Under the pieces are notes generated by a model. The model did not search any database and was not told the origin of the DNA. It saw only the letters and a program-made list of their open reading frames with translations. A program made the position numbers and the translations under genes. A stretch of DNA of 64,000 nt from Streptomyces sp. 1331.2 (GTDB taxonomy: Bacteria > Actinomycetota > Actinomycetes > Streptomycetales > Streptomycetaceae): positions 2,793,001-2,857,000 of the forward strand of contig NZ_OBMJ01000001.1 in the NCBI RefSeq assembly GCF_900199205.1, read 5' to 3'. Positions within the stretch are counted from its first letter, which is position 1. The number at the start of each line of letters is the position of its first letter. Shown piece by piece: positions 17,624-26,051 of this stretch.

Positions 17624-20374
17624 ATGACCGGGACGGCTGACGTGGGCGTGGACAAGGACTCCGACGAGTCCGCTGCCGCCGTGCCCCCGGCGCCGGACGG
17701 CGGAGCCGAAGGCCGGCCCGAACCGGCGCCGGCGCCGGAAGTCTCCCTGATCAAGGACCGGACGATCAAGACCCCCGCGCCCGCGCAGCCCGAACGGCCC
17801 ACCCGGCCCGAGCCCCCGGCCGAGCCGCCGAAGGCCGCCGTCCCGGCACCGGCCGGCGCCCCGGAGCCACCGCCCGACCACCTGGACCCGCTGGACGACG
17901 CCCCGCACCTGGACGTCGACGAGCCGCTGCTCGCCGCCCGCGCGCACCGCCCGTCCGACCTGATCCGCTTCCTGGCCGGCGTCTTCGGGATCGTCGCCGT
18001 CTTCGTCCTGGCCGGCATCGCCACCTCGACCACCACCGGCATCGAGCAGGACATCGCCACCAACGCGCCGCACTTCTCCGCGGTGCTCTCCACCATCACC
18101 GGCCTGGTCTCCAGCGTCGCGGTGCTCGCCGTGCCGCTGGCCTTCGCCGTCGAGCGGCTGATCAAACGCGACGGCCTGCGGGTCGCCGACGGCGTGCTCG
18201 CCTCGGTGCTCGCGTACGGAGTCTCGCTCGGCATCGACTGGTGGGTGGCCGAAGGCGCCTCCGAACACATCCGGGACGCGCTGACCAGACTGCCGCTGGA
18301 CAGCAACGGCACCCTCACCGACCCGGTGCACGGCTACCTCGCGCCGGTGATCGCCTACATGACCGCCGTCGGCATGTCGAGCAGACCGCGCTGGCGGGTC
18401 GCCCTGTGGGTGGTGGTGGTCTTCAGCGGGGTCACCGAGCTGCTCGGCGGCTACACCACCCCGCTGTCGCTGATGCTCACCGTGCTGATCGGCTGGTCCG
18501 TCGCCTACGGCACGCTGTACGCGATCGGCTCCCCGAACATCCGGCCCACCGGCAAGCACCTGATGATCGGCCTGCGCAAGGTCGGCTTCACCCCGGACGG
18601 CGCCCACCGCGCCCCCGACGCCCCCGGCGGCACCCGCCGCTACTACGTCACCCAGCAGGCCGGCCCGCCGCTGGACGTCCACATCATCGACCGCGAGCAG
18701 CAGGCCTCCGGCTTCTTCTACCGGGCCTGGCGGCGGCTGCGGCTGCGCTCGGTCGCGGTGCGCCGCAGCCCGCAGTCGCTGCGCCAGGCGCTGGAGCAGG
18801 AGGCCCTGATCGCGTACGCGGCGGCCGCCTCGGGCGCCCACGCGCCGCAGCTGGTCGCCACCTCCGAGCTCGGCCCGGACGCCGCGATCCTGGTATACGA
18901 GAACGTCGAGGGCCGCACCCTGGACGAGCTCGCCGACGAGGAGGTCACCGACCAGGTGATGGCCTCGCTCTGGCAGTCGGTGGCCGCCCTGCACGAGCGC
19001 CGGATCGCCCACCGGCGGCTGACCGGCGAGTCGCTGCTGGTGGTGGACGCGAAGAGCGGCTGCCTGGTCAACCTCTCCGGCGGCGACATCGCCGCCACCG
19101 ACCTCACCCTGCGCATCGACGTCGCCCAGCTGCTCACCACCTTCGCGCTGCGGATCGGCCCGGAGCGGGCCGTCGCCGCCGCCAACGCGGTACTCGGCGC
19201 CGACCGGGTGGCGCAGGCCTTGCCGCTGCTCCAGCCGGTCGGGATGAGCCGCTCCACCAGGATCGACCTCGCCAAGCTCGCCAAGGAGCGCAAGGCCGCC
19301 GCCCGGGCCAGGGCGCTGGCGCAGGTCGCGGCCGGCGAGCGCACCCAGCAGCAGGCCGAGGAGGACATCGCGGCGGCCGGCGAGGACCTGCTGAGCCGCA
19401 TCCGCGGCCAGATCCTGCAGATCGCCCCCGAGGCGCCGATGGAGCCGGCCAAGCTGGAACGGCTGAAGCCGAAGACGCTGATCATGGTGATCGCGCTCAC
19501 CTTCGCCGCCTACCTGGCCCTGACCACCATCAAGCCGGCCCAGCTCAAGCTCTCCCAGATGAACTGGGCCTGGGCGGCGGCCGCCCTGCTGGCGGCCGCG
19601 TTCAGCTACGTCGCCGCCGCGATGAGCCTGACCGGCTTCGTGCCCGAGCGGCTGCCGTTCCGGCGCACCGTCGCCGCCCAGCTGGCCGGGTCCTTCGTCA
19701 AGCTGGTCGCCCCCGCCGCGATCGGCGGCATCGCACTCAACACCCGCTACCTGCAGAAGGCCGGCATCCGCTCCGGGCAGGCGGTGGCCTCGGTGGGCGC
19801 CTCGCAGCTGGCCGGCCTGGCCGGGCACCTGCTGCTGCTGTTCAGCTTCGGCCTGATCACCGGCAGTCAGACCAACGGCGACCTCTCCGCCTCCCGCGCG
19901 GTGATCATCGGGGTGCTGACGGCGGCCGTGCTCGCCCTGGTGGTGGCGGCCGTCGCACCGCTGCGCCGGTTCGTGCTGGGCCGGCTGCGCTCGCTGTTCT
20001 TCGGCGTGGTGCCGCGGATGCTCGACCTGATGCAGACGCCCAGCAAGCTGGTCACCGGCTTCGGCGGCATCCTGCTGCTGACCCTGTCCTTCACCGCGTG
20101 CCTGGACTTCTCGGTGCAGGCCTTCGGCGGCGACGTCAGCTTCTCGGCGGTCGCGGTGGTCTTCCTCACCGCCAACGCGGCCGGCTCGGCGATCCCCACC
20201 CCGGGCGGCATCGGCCCGGTCGAGGTCGCCCTGATCGGCGCCCTGACCGTCGCGGACGTGTCCCCGGCGGTGGCCACCCCGGCGGTGTTCCTCTACCGGG
20301 CGCTCACCTTCTGGCTGCCCGTCCTGCCGGGCTGGATCGCCTACAACGTGCTGCAGCGCAGGCACGCGCTCTGA
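17624..20374 (+). CDS. Large membrane protein: degenerate kinase-like domain plus LPG-synthase/flippase-like domain
   Basis: The 916-residue protein starts with about 100 residues rich in Pro, Ala and Glu, then has a membrane block (residues ~115-300, including FLAGVFGIVAVFVLAGIAT). A soluble kinase-like region spans ~330-590, with VYENVEGRTLDELAD and RIAHRRLTGESLLVV where a kinase would have its catalytic loop. The final third is a polytopic domain of the MprF/UPF0104 (LPG synthase TM) type, with VKLVAPAAIGGIALNTRYLQ and NAAGSAIPTPGGIGPVEV. The aspartate expected in the catalytic loop is missing, so this part looks like a pseudokinase. MprF-like domains flip lipids across the membrane, and this protein may link lipid translocation to regulation. 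The ATG at 17624 has GAGG upstream; a GTG at 17600 is an alternative. Confidence 0.82.
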   Translation: MTGTADVGVDKDSDESAAAVPPAPDGGAEGRPEPAPAPEVSLIKDRTIKTPAPAQPERPTRPEPPAEPPKAAVPAPAGAPEPPPDHLDPLDDAPHLDVDEPLLAARAHRPSDLIRFLAGVFGIVAVFVLAGIATSTTTGIEQDIATNAPHFSAVLSTITGLVSSVAVLAVPLAFAVERLIKRDGLRVADGVLASVLAYGVSLGIDWWVAEGASEHIRDALTRLPLDSNGTLTDPVHGYLAPVIAYMTAVGMSSRPRWRVALWVVVVFSGVTELLGGYTTPLSLMLTVLIGWSVAYGTLYAIGSPNIRPTGKHLMIGLRKVGFTPDGAHRAPDAPGGTRRYYVTQQAGPPLDVHIIDREQQASGFFYRAWRRLRLRSVAVRRSPQSLRQALEQEALIAYAAAASGAHAPQLVATSELGPDAAILVYENVEGRTLDELADEEVTDQVMASLWQSVAALHERRIAHRRLTGESLLVVDAKSGCLVNLSGGDIAATDLTLRIDVAQLLTTFALRIGPERAVAAANAVLGADRVAQALPLLQPVGMSRSTRIDLAKLAKERKAAARARALAQVAAGERTQQQAEEDIAAAGEDLLSRIRGQILQIAPEAPMEPAKLERLKPKTLIMVIALTFAAYLALTTIKPAQLKLSQMNWAWAAAALLAAAFSYVAAAMSLTGFVPERLPFRRTVAAQLAGSFVKLVAPAAIGGIALNTRYLQKAGIRSGQAVASVGASQLAGLAGHLLLLFSFGLITGSQTNGDLSASRAVIIGVLTAAVLALVVAAVAPLRRFVLGRLRSLFFGVVPRMLDLMQTPSKLVTGFGGILLLTLSFTACLDFSVQAFGGDVSFSAVAVVFLTANAAGSAIPTPGGIGPVEVALIGALTVADVSPAVATPAVFLYRALTFWLPVLPGWIAYNVLQRRHAL

Positions 20375-20400
20375 CCGGACGGACGCGCGCCGACCGCATG

Positions 20401-20433
20401 ACGAAGGGCCCGCCGGACAGGCGGGCCCTTCGT
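20401..20433. terminator. Bidirectional terminator between convergent genes
   Basis: ACGAAGGGCCCGCC and its exact complement flank a 5-base loop (GGACA). It lies between the stop of the flippase-like gene (20374, +) and that of moeZ (20448, -) and can serve both. Confidence 0.88.
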
Positions 20434-20447
20434 CGTGGACGCGTCGG

Positions 20448-21626
20448 TCAGTAGACCGGCTTGTGCGGCTCGATCTGGTTGACCCAGCCGAGCACGCCGC
20501 CACCCAGGTGGACGGCGTTGGCGAAGCCCGCGGCCTTGACCACGGCCAGCACCTCGGCCGAGCGCACGCCCGACTTGCAGTGCAGCACGATCTTCCGGTC
20601 CTGCGGCAGCTTCTCCAGCGCGTCGCCCATCAGGAACTCGTTCTTCGGGATCAGCACCGCGTCGGGGATGTTGACGATCTCGTACTCGCCGGGCTCGCGG
20701 ACGTCGATGAGGTAGATGTCCTCCTTGTCGTCCTGCCACTGCTTGAGCTGCGCCGAGGTGATGGTCGAACCGGCGGCGGCGGCCTGCGCCTCCTCCGACA
20801 CGACGCCGCAGAAGGCCTCGTAGTCGATCAGCTCGGTGACCGTCGGGTTCTCGCCGCAGACCGCGCAGTTCGGGTCCTTGCGGACCTTCACCTGGCGGTA
20901 GTTCATCTCCAGGGCGTCGTAGATCATCAGCCGGCCGACCAGCGGATCGCCGATGCCGGCCAGCAGCTTGATCGCCTCGTTGACCTGGATCGAGCCGATG
21001 GACGCGCACAGCACGCCCAGCACGCCGCCCTCGGCGCAGGAGGGGACCATGCCCGGCGGCGGGGCCTCCGGGTACAGGCAGCGGTAGCAGGGGCCGTGCT
21101 CGGCCCAGAAGACGCTGGCCTGGCCGTCGAAGCGGTAGATCGAGCCCCACACGTACGGCTTGCCGAGCAGCACCGCGGCGTCGTTCACCAGGTAGCGGGT
21201 GGCGAAGTTGTCGGTGCCGTCCACGATCAGGTCGTAGCCGGAGAAGATCTCCATGACGTTGGAGTTGTCGAGGCGCTCCTCGTGCAGGATCACGTCGACG
21301 TAGGGGTTGATCTCCTTGACCGAGTCGCGCGCCGACTCCGCCTTGGACCGGCCGATGTCGGCCTGGCCGTGGATGATCTGGCGCTGCAGGTTGGACTCGT
21401 CGACCACGTCGAACTCGACGATGCCCAGCGTGCCGACCCCGGCCGCCGCCAGGTACATCAGCGCGGGCGAACCGAGGCCGCCGGCGCCGACGCACAGCAC
21501 CTTGGCGTTCTTCAGCCGCTTCTGCCCGGCCATGCCCACGTCGGGGATGATCAGGTGGCGGGAGTACCGGCGGACCTCGTCGACGGTGAGCTCGTCGGCC
21601 GGCTCGACCAGGGGTGGCAACGACAC
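20448..21626 (-). CDS. moeZ: Adenylyltransferase/sulfurtransferase MoeZ
   Basis: The 392-residue protein has an N-terminal ThiF/MoeB domain (VLCVGAGGLGSPALMYLA nucleotide motif; zinc cysteines in CYRCLYP and CAVCGENP) and a C-terminal rhodanese domain with the active-site loop HCKSGVRS. It adenylates and thiolates the C-termini of small sulfur carrier proteins such as MoaD, CysO or ThiS for molybdopterin, cysteine and thiamine synthesis. The GTG at 21626 is chosen because CGGAG lies 6 bases upstream and it gives VSLPPLVEPADELTVDEV, the usual MoeZ N-terminus; an upstream GTG would add 23 atypical residues. It is transcribed toward the terminator at 20401. Confidence 0.95.
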   Translation of the reverse strand: MSLPPLVEPADELTVDEVRRYSRHLIIPDVGMAGQKRLKNAKVLCVGAGGLGSPALMYLAAAGVGTLGIVEFDVVDESNLQRQIIHGQADIGRSKAESARDSVKEINPYVDVILHEERLDNSNVMEIFSGYDLIVDGTDNFATRYLVNDAAVLLGKPYVWGSIYRFDGQASVFWAEHGPCYRCLYPEAPPPGMVPSCAEGGVLGVLCASIGSIQVNEAIKLLAGIGDPLVGRLMIYDALEMNYRQVKVRKDPNCAVCGENPTVTELIDYEAFCGVVSEEAQAAAAGSTITSAQLKQWQDDKEDIYLIDVREPGEYEIVNIPDAVLIPKNEFLMGDALEKLPQDRKIVLHCKSGVRSAEVLAVVKAAGFANAVHLGGGVLGWVNQIEPHKPVY

Positions 21627-21857
21627 GGGGACTCCGATGGATGTCTTGTTCGGATGGCCAGGGCCAGCCTCGCTGTGGGGTTGTTGCTCCGCCACTCGGG
21701 TGGCTCTCTAGGCCAACAGTGTCACGTCCCACCGCTATTCCGAGACAGCCCGTCCGATGGGCGAGACGGGCGACGCCGGATCGTGGGACCGCCCAGCGGG
21801 CCCCGAAAGGCGCCGCGGGCCGCTGCTCCACGGGCCCGCGACACCCCCGGAGCGCGC

Positions 21858-22895
21858 TCAGACCCGGCAGGCCGTCTCCAGCCAGACGTCCCCCAGCGAC
21901 TCCTCCAGCGGCACCTGTGTCCGCCATCCGAGACGGTCCCGGGCGGTGCGCACGTCCGCCTGCCGCCACGGCACCGGCTCGCCCGACACCACCCGGCCCT
22001 CCGGCCGCAGGCCCTCCGCGCGGTGGCCGTCCCCGCGGTGGCCCTCCGCCCGGTGACCGGGCAGGTACGGGCCGGGCTGGTGGTGGTGCCCCGACCCGTG
22101 GTCGCCGCCCGCCCCGCCGACCTGCGCCGGAAGCAGGACCTGCCGGTTCTCCTCGACGATCGACCCCTCGAAGCCCGAGGCCCGCACCAGCAGCTGGGCC
22201 GCGTCCCGGGCCCGGACGGCGTGCCCGCTGCCGATGTTGATCACCCCGGTGGCGGCCGACACGGCGGCCGCCTGGATGGCCCGCGCGACGTCCCGCACGT
22301 CCACGAAATCCCGGTATCCGGACAGGTCCGGCATCCGCACCTGGCCCTCGTCCCGCTCCAGCGCCCGCCGCAGCCCCTCGGCCAGCCGGCCGAACAGCGA
22401 GGCGGTCGGCGACCCCGGCCCCACCACGTCGAACACCCGCAGCACCGCCGCGTCCAGGCCGGAGGCCAGCACCAGCTCCGTCCCCGCCAGCTTGGACACC
22501 CCGTACGGGCCGACCGGCCGCGGCTCGGCCTGCTCGGACACCGGCACCCCGCCGGGCACCGGCCCGTACTCGGCGGCCGAGCCGACGTGCACCAGCCGGG
22601 CCGGCTCCCGGCTGCGCCGGATCGCCTCGCAGACCGTCGCGACGGCCAGCGTGTTCGACCGGATCAGGGTGCGCGAGCTGCCGTAGGTGGCGCCCGCACA
22701 GTTGATCACCACCTGCGGCGCGACCGCGTCCAGGAACCGGGCCAGCGCACCCGGGCTCCCGGTGGTCAGGTCGAAGCGGATGTCGGCCGAGTCGCGCCGG
22801 CCGAGCACCGTCACCTGCAACTCCTGGTCCATCAGCAGACGGTCGGTGACCCGGCGGCCGATGAAGCCGTCGGCGCCCAGCAGCAGCACCCTCAT
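21858..22895 (-). CDS. NAD(P)-dependent epimerase/dehydratase (extended SDR)
   Basis: The 345-residue protein starts with the Rossmann motif LLLGADGFIGRRV and has SAAEYGP and the catalytic YGVSK of extended short-chain dehydrogenases, with VINIGSGHAVRARD typical of sugar-nucleotide epimerases. A Gly/His/Arg-rich insertion around residues 245-285 contains repeated GHRAEG and GHRGDG units and replaces a normal surface loop. The start at 22895 has GGAAGGA 8 bases upstream. It is the last gene of a three-gene reverse-strand run with a membrane protein and a DUF3492 glycosyltransferase, so it may supply or modify a sugar nucleotide for that enzyme. The substrate is unknown. Confidence 0.85.
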   Translation of the reverse strand: MRVLLLGADGFIGRRVTDRLLMDQELQVTVLGRRDSADIRFDLTTGSPGALARFLDAVAPQVVINCAGATYGSSRTLIRSNTLAVATVCEAIRRSREPARLVHVGSAAEYGPVPGGVPVSEQAEPRPVGPYGVSKLAGTELVLASGLDAAVLRVFDVVGPGSPTASLFGRLAEGLRRALERDEGQVRMPDLSGYRDFVDVRDVARAIQAAAVSAATGVINIGSGHAVRARDAAQLLVRASGFEGSIVEENRQVLLPAQVGGAGGDHGSGHHHQPGPYLPGHRAEGHRGDGHRAEGLRPEGRVVSGEPVPWRQADVRTARDRLGWRTQVPLEESLGDVWLETACRV

Positions 22896-22975
22896 CGGGG
22901 GCGTCCTTCCACGAAGCGAGGTCGGGGACGACCTGGCGGACTGAAAATCAACGAACGGACGGAACGGGGAACGCG

Positions 22976-23020
22976 GATCACGAGCGGTCACGAGGGATCA
23001 CGAGCGGTCACGAGGGGTCA
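22976..23020. repeat. 10-bp tandem repeat at the 3' end of the membrane-protein gene
   Basis: Alternating units ATCACGAGCG and GTCACGAGGG occur twice each, with a partial fifth copy. The array runs up to the stop of the membrane-protein gene at 23018 and into the spacer before the epimerase gene. Confidence 0.75.
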
Positions 23021-24037
23021 GCGGTGCGAGCCGGCCCGGCCGAGCACCGCCCAGGCGTACGCCGCCAGCAGCACCGCGACGGCGCCGCCGCCGAGCAGCA
23101 GGGCCGACGGCAGGGAGCGGCCCAGGGCGAGCAGCCCGAGCGTCGCGGCGGCCCCGGCCACCGCGCCCAGCGCGGCGGCCGTCCTCCGGCCGCAGTGCGC
23201 CAGCACCGCGGGCAGCACCAGCAGCAGGCCCAGCACGCCCTGCGCCGCCCACCGCCCGGGGCCGGCCCGCTCGGCCGCCAGCTGCAGCAGCCCGCCGCCG
23301 TGGCCCGGGGCCAGCATCGCCGTCACGGCCAGCGCGGCGTAGCTCAGCACCGCGAGCACCGCCAGGTGCAGGGCGAGCGCCACCGGCAGCACCGGCCGCA
23401 TCCGGGCCCGGAACTCGGCCAGGGTGCCCGCCGCGTCGAGGTGGCCGCAGCCGACCCGCCGGTACCAGCGGGCCACCAGCTCGGCCGAGCCGACCGACAG
23501 CGCCGCCGCCGGCACCAGCGCGGCCCCCGGCGCCCGGTCCCCGGCCGGCACCACCGCGGGGACCAGCAGCAGCCCGGCCAGCCCCAGCCCGTACCCGAGC
23601 GCGGCGGGCCCGTACCGCGGGCCGGCCCGCCCGCCGGGCTCGGCCGGGGGCGGCGCGGTCAGCGCGGGCAGCAACACCAGCAGGACGGCGGCGGCCGCCA
23701 CCACCGGCCGGCGGGCGCCGAGCGCGACCACCCCCGCGCAGGGCAGCACGGCCAGCGCGGCCGCGCCCAGGGCCTGCCGGACATCGGCCCCGCGTCGCTG
23801 CGGCCGTACCGGCCCGGGATTCGGCGGGCGACGGGGCACCCGGGCGTACAGCTCCTCGGCGAGCGAGAACAGGTCGGCGTGCCGGCAGCGGGCGGCGGCG
23901 TCCGGGCCGAGCCCGGCCTCCTCCAGCCCGGCGGCGATCTCCAGCGGGTCGACGGCGCGCTCGCACAGCTCCCGGTGCTGCGCCATGACCTCCCGCACCG
24001 GGTCCGCGCTGCTGCCGAGCGCCGGTCCGCCGGACAT
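23018..24037 (-). CDS. Polytopic membrane protein with a conserved cytosolic N-terminus
   Basis: The 339-residue protein has about 85 soluble N-terminal residues (including CERAVDPLEIAAGLEEAG and ADLFSLAEELYARVP), then six to eight hydrophobic helices such as ALGAAALAVLPCAGVVALGA and GVLGLLLVLPAVLAHC. I do not recognise a named family. Its ATG shares one base with the stop of the glycosyltransferase gene (TGATG), so the two proteins are probably made together. It may transport or tether the glycan made by the neighbour, which is an inference from context only. Standard PelG transporters are longer and their characteristic sequences are not evident here. Confidence 0.8.
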   Translation of the reverse strand: MSGGPALGSSADPVREVMAQHRELCERAVDPLEIAAGLEEAGLGPDAAARCRHADLFSLAEELYARVPRRPPNPGPVRPQRRGADVRQALGAAALAVLPCAGVVALGARRPVVAAAAVLLVLLPALTAPPPAEPGGRAGPRYGPAALGYGLGLAGLLLVPAVVPAGDRAPGAALVPAAALSVGSAELVARWYRRVGCGHLDAAGTLAEFRARMRPVLPVALALHLAVLAVLSYAALAVTAMLAPGHGGGLLQLAAERAGPGRWAAQGVLGLLLVLPAVLAHCGRRTAAALGAVAGAAATLGLLALGRSLPSALLLGGGAVAVLLAAYAWAVLGRAGSHR

Positions 24038-25611
24038 CAGACGGCCTCGGCGAGCGCGGCCGGCTCCCGGGCGCCGTCGCTGCCGTCCGCGTCCTGCGGG
24101 GTGGCGCCCCGGCGCTCCCGCGGGCCGTCGGTGAGCCAGTACTCGGCGGGCCGGGCGAACGGGCGCGGCAGCGGCCCGCCCCCGGCTCCCGGGAAGGCGG
24201 GGTACTGGGAGACCAGTTCCAGGTAGATCTCCCGGAAGGCGGCGACCACCGGTTCGATGGCGAAGCGTTCCTGCGCCCGCAGCCGTCCGGCCAGCCCGAG
24301 CCGGGCGCGCCGCTCCTCGTCGCGCAGCAGCGCCAGGCAGGCGCCGGCCAGGGCGCGCGGGTCGCGGGCGGGCACCAGCAGCCCGGTCGGCCCGACCACC
24401 TCGCGGGCCACCCCGACGTCGGTGGACACCACCGCCCGGCCGCTGAGCATCGCGTCCGCGAGCAGTCGGGGGCCGCGCTGGGAGAGCGCCGAGAAGACGG
24501 CCACCGTGCCCGCCTCCCAGACCGCGGCGAGCTCGCCGGGCCGGCCGGCGAAGTGCACCGCTGGGGCCACCCCCAGCCGCTCGGCCACCGCCGCGCAGTG
24601 CGACCGGTGGCCGGGCGCCGTCTCCTCGCCGTACACCAGCAGGCGGGCTCCGGGCAGCTCGGCGCGGACCCGGGCGAAGGCGTGCAGCGCCGACTCCGGG
24701 TCACGGCCCGGCTCCAGGGCGCCCGCCCACACCAGGGTCGGCGTGGCCGGCTCCGGACCGGCGGCCGGGCGGTCCACCGCGGGCGTCCCCTCGTACACCA
24801 CCCGGGTGCGCGCCGGGTCGGCCCCGCAGCGCAGCTGCCACTGCTGGTCGTGGGCGCTGCCGGGGGTCAGCACGGCGGCCTGCCGGTAGGTCTCCTCGGT
24901 GAGCGCCCGGAAGAAGGACAGCAGCAGCGCCCGTACCGGCCACCGGTACGGCGCGTGACTCCCGGCCCAGCCACCGAGGTACTGCTCGCGCAGGTGCAGG
25001 CGGTGCTCGGTGACCACGAACGGCACTCCGTGCACGTGCCGGGCCACCAGGGCGGGCAGCGCGGCGAGACCGCCGCCGACCACGTGGCACAGGTCGGCCG
25101 CGCCGAGCCCGCCGGGCCCGGTGCCGTACCAGGGCGCGGCCAGCGGCCGCAGGCACTGCTCCAGCAGCTCGGCCGCGACCAGCACGTCGCGCACCAGCGG
25201 CTGCCCGGCCGAGGTGTCCGCGCCGGGCAGCCGCCAGGCCCGCTCCAGGATCCGGCGGGCGTGCCCGGAGGCCAGGAAGGCGGGCAGCCTGCCGTCCTCC
25301 CGGGCGAGCAGCGCCAGCCGGTACAGCCCGGGCCCGAAGCCGGCCCGCTCCGCGGGCAGCACCAGCGCCCGCACCAGGTGTTCGTACGCCGCGGCGTACT
25401 GGCGTCTGCGCAGCGCTCCCTGCGCCCGCCCGCCCGGCCGGCGCCCCCACGGCGCCAGGGCCTGTCCGGCGGCGCCGGGGCCCTGCGGGCCGGTCAGCGG
25501 ATACCGCTCGAACTCGTGCTCCGGCAGGCCCGCGGCCAGCCGGTCGCACCAGCCTCCGGTGCCACGCTGGGGATGCGCAGGGGCACCCTCGGTGAGCAGG
25601 GCAACGCGCAC
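24037..25611 (-). CDS. GT4 glycosyltransferase with DUF3492 (PelF-like) domain
   Basis: The 524-residue protein starts VRVALLTEGAPAHPQRGTGG, the DUF3492 signature, and has the helical region of PelF proteins, LCHVVGGGLAALPALVA, and VPFVVTEHRLHLREQYLG. Its C-terminal half is a GT-B domain with PTLVWAGALEPGRDPE and the donor-binding ALSQRGPRLLADAMLSGRAV. PelF uses UDP-GlcNAc/GalNAc to build the Pel polysaccharide; streptomycete relatives are uncharacterised. GGAGG lies 6 bases before the GTG at 25611. The gene is first in a coupled run with a membrane protein and an epimerase, which suggests a dedicated exopolysaccharide or cell-surface glycan system. Confidence 0.88.
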   Translation of the reverse strand: MRVALLTEGAPAHPQRGTGGWCDRLAAGLPEHEFERYPLTGPQGPGAAGQALAPWGRRPGGRAQGALRRRQYAAAYEHLVRALVLPAERAGFGPGLYRLALLAREDGRLPAFLASGHARRILERAWRLPGADTSAGQPLVRDVLVAAELLEQCLRPLAAPWYGTGPGGLGAADLCHVVGGGLAALPALVARHVHGVPFVVTEHRLHLREQYLGGWAGSHAPYRWPVRALLLSFFRALTEETYRQAAVLTPGSAHDQQWQLRCGADPARTRVVYEGTPAVDRPAAGPEPATPTLVWAGALEPGRDPESALHAFARVRAELPGARLLVYGEETAPGHRSHCAAVAERLGVAPAVHFAGRPGELAAVWEAGTVAVFSALSQRGPRLLADAMLSGRAVVSTDVGVAREVVGPTGLLVPARDPRALAGACLALLRDEERRARLGLAGRLRAQERFAIEPVVAAFREIYLELVSQYPAFPGAGGGPLPRPFARPAEYWLTDGPRERRGATPQDADGSDGAREPAALAEAV

Positions 25612-26051
25612 GGGAGACCTCCAGGGCAGAGCGGATTCGCGGGCGGATCACGGGACGGATCGACGGACGGGCCGGGCGGCCCGGGCAGCGGCCGGGGGAG
25701 CCCCCGCACGACGGCGGGGACGGCCGGACGGCCGGGGCCGCGCCACCGGACCACCGCCCGGGCGCCCGCCCGCTCCGGCGGTCGGGCCCGATCCGCCGGG
25801 ACCTCCGGCCGCGGCCGTCCTCCGGTTCCTCCGGCGGCCGCGTCGCCCCCACACCTGTTCGGTCCGACAGCAGAAAGGTAGGACCGGCCCCGGGCAATCC
25901 ATCGGTCACATGCCTGGCTGCCACCTGAACGAGTGAAACCCCGTGACCTCGGCCCGAACCGGGCCGTTACCGGGCGGTATACGGGGCCGCCCGCGGTATG
26001 CGCCTCCGGTACGCCTCCGGGTACGCCTCCTGATGCTCCTCCGGTGCGTGA
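25612..26051. other. 440-bp non-coding spacer upstream of the glycosyltransferase gene
   Basis: No frame here shows coding character; the open frames are shadows with Arg/Pro/Gly-rich products. The part at 25870-25970 is less GC-rich and is the likeliest site of the promoter for the glycosyltransferase gene (reverse strand). Near the hydrolase stop (25995-26045) there is a degenerate 12-bp tandem repeat of the form GTACGCCTCCGG, in about four copies. No clear hairpin terminator follows the hydrolase gene. Confidence 0.5.

Noticed and set aside
3245..23342. Very long open frames opposite the real genes, for example 3245-6679 (+), 10738-13539 (+), 13536-17444 (+), 17477-20503 (-) and 20463-23342 (+)
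   Set aside because: They are shadows caused by high GC3. Their products are Gly/Arg/Ala/Val-rich without domains, and the opposite strand carries complete conserved proteins.
25612..26051. Additional coding frames on either strand upstream of the glycosyltransferase
   Set aside because: The products are Arg/Pro-rich with no domains, and the GC pattern by codon position is not that of a gene.
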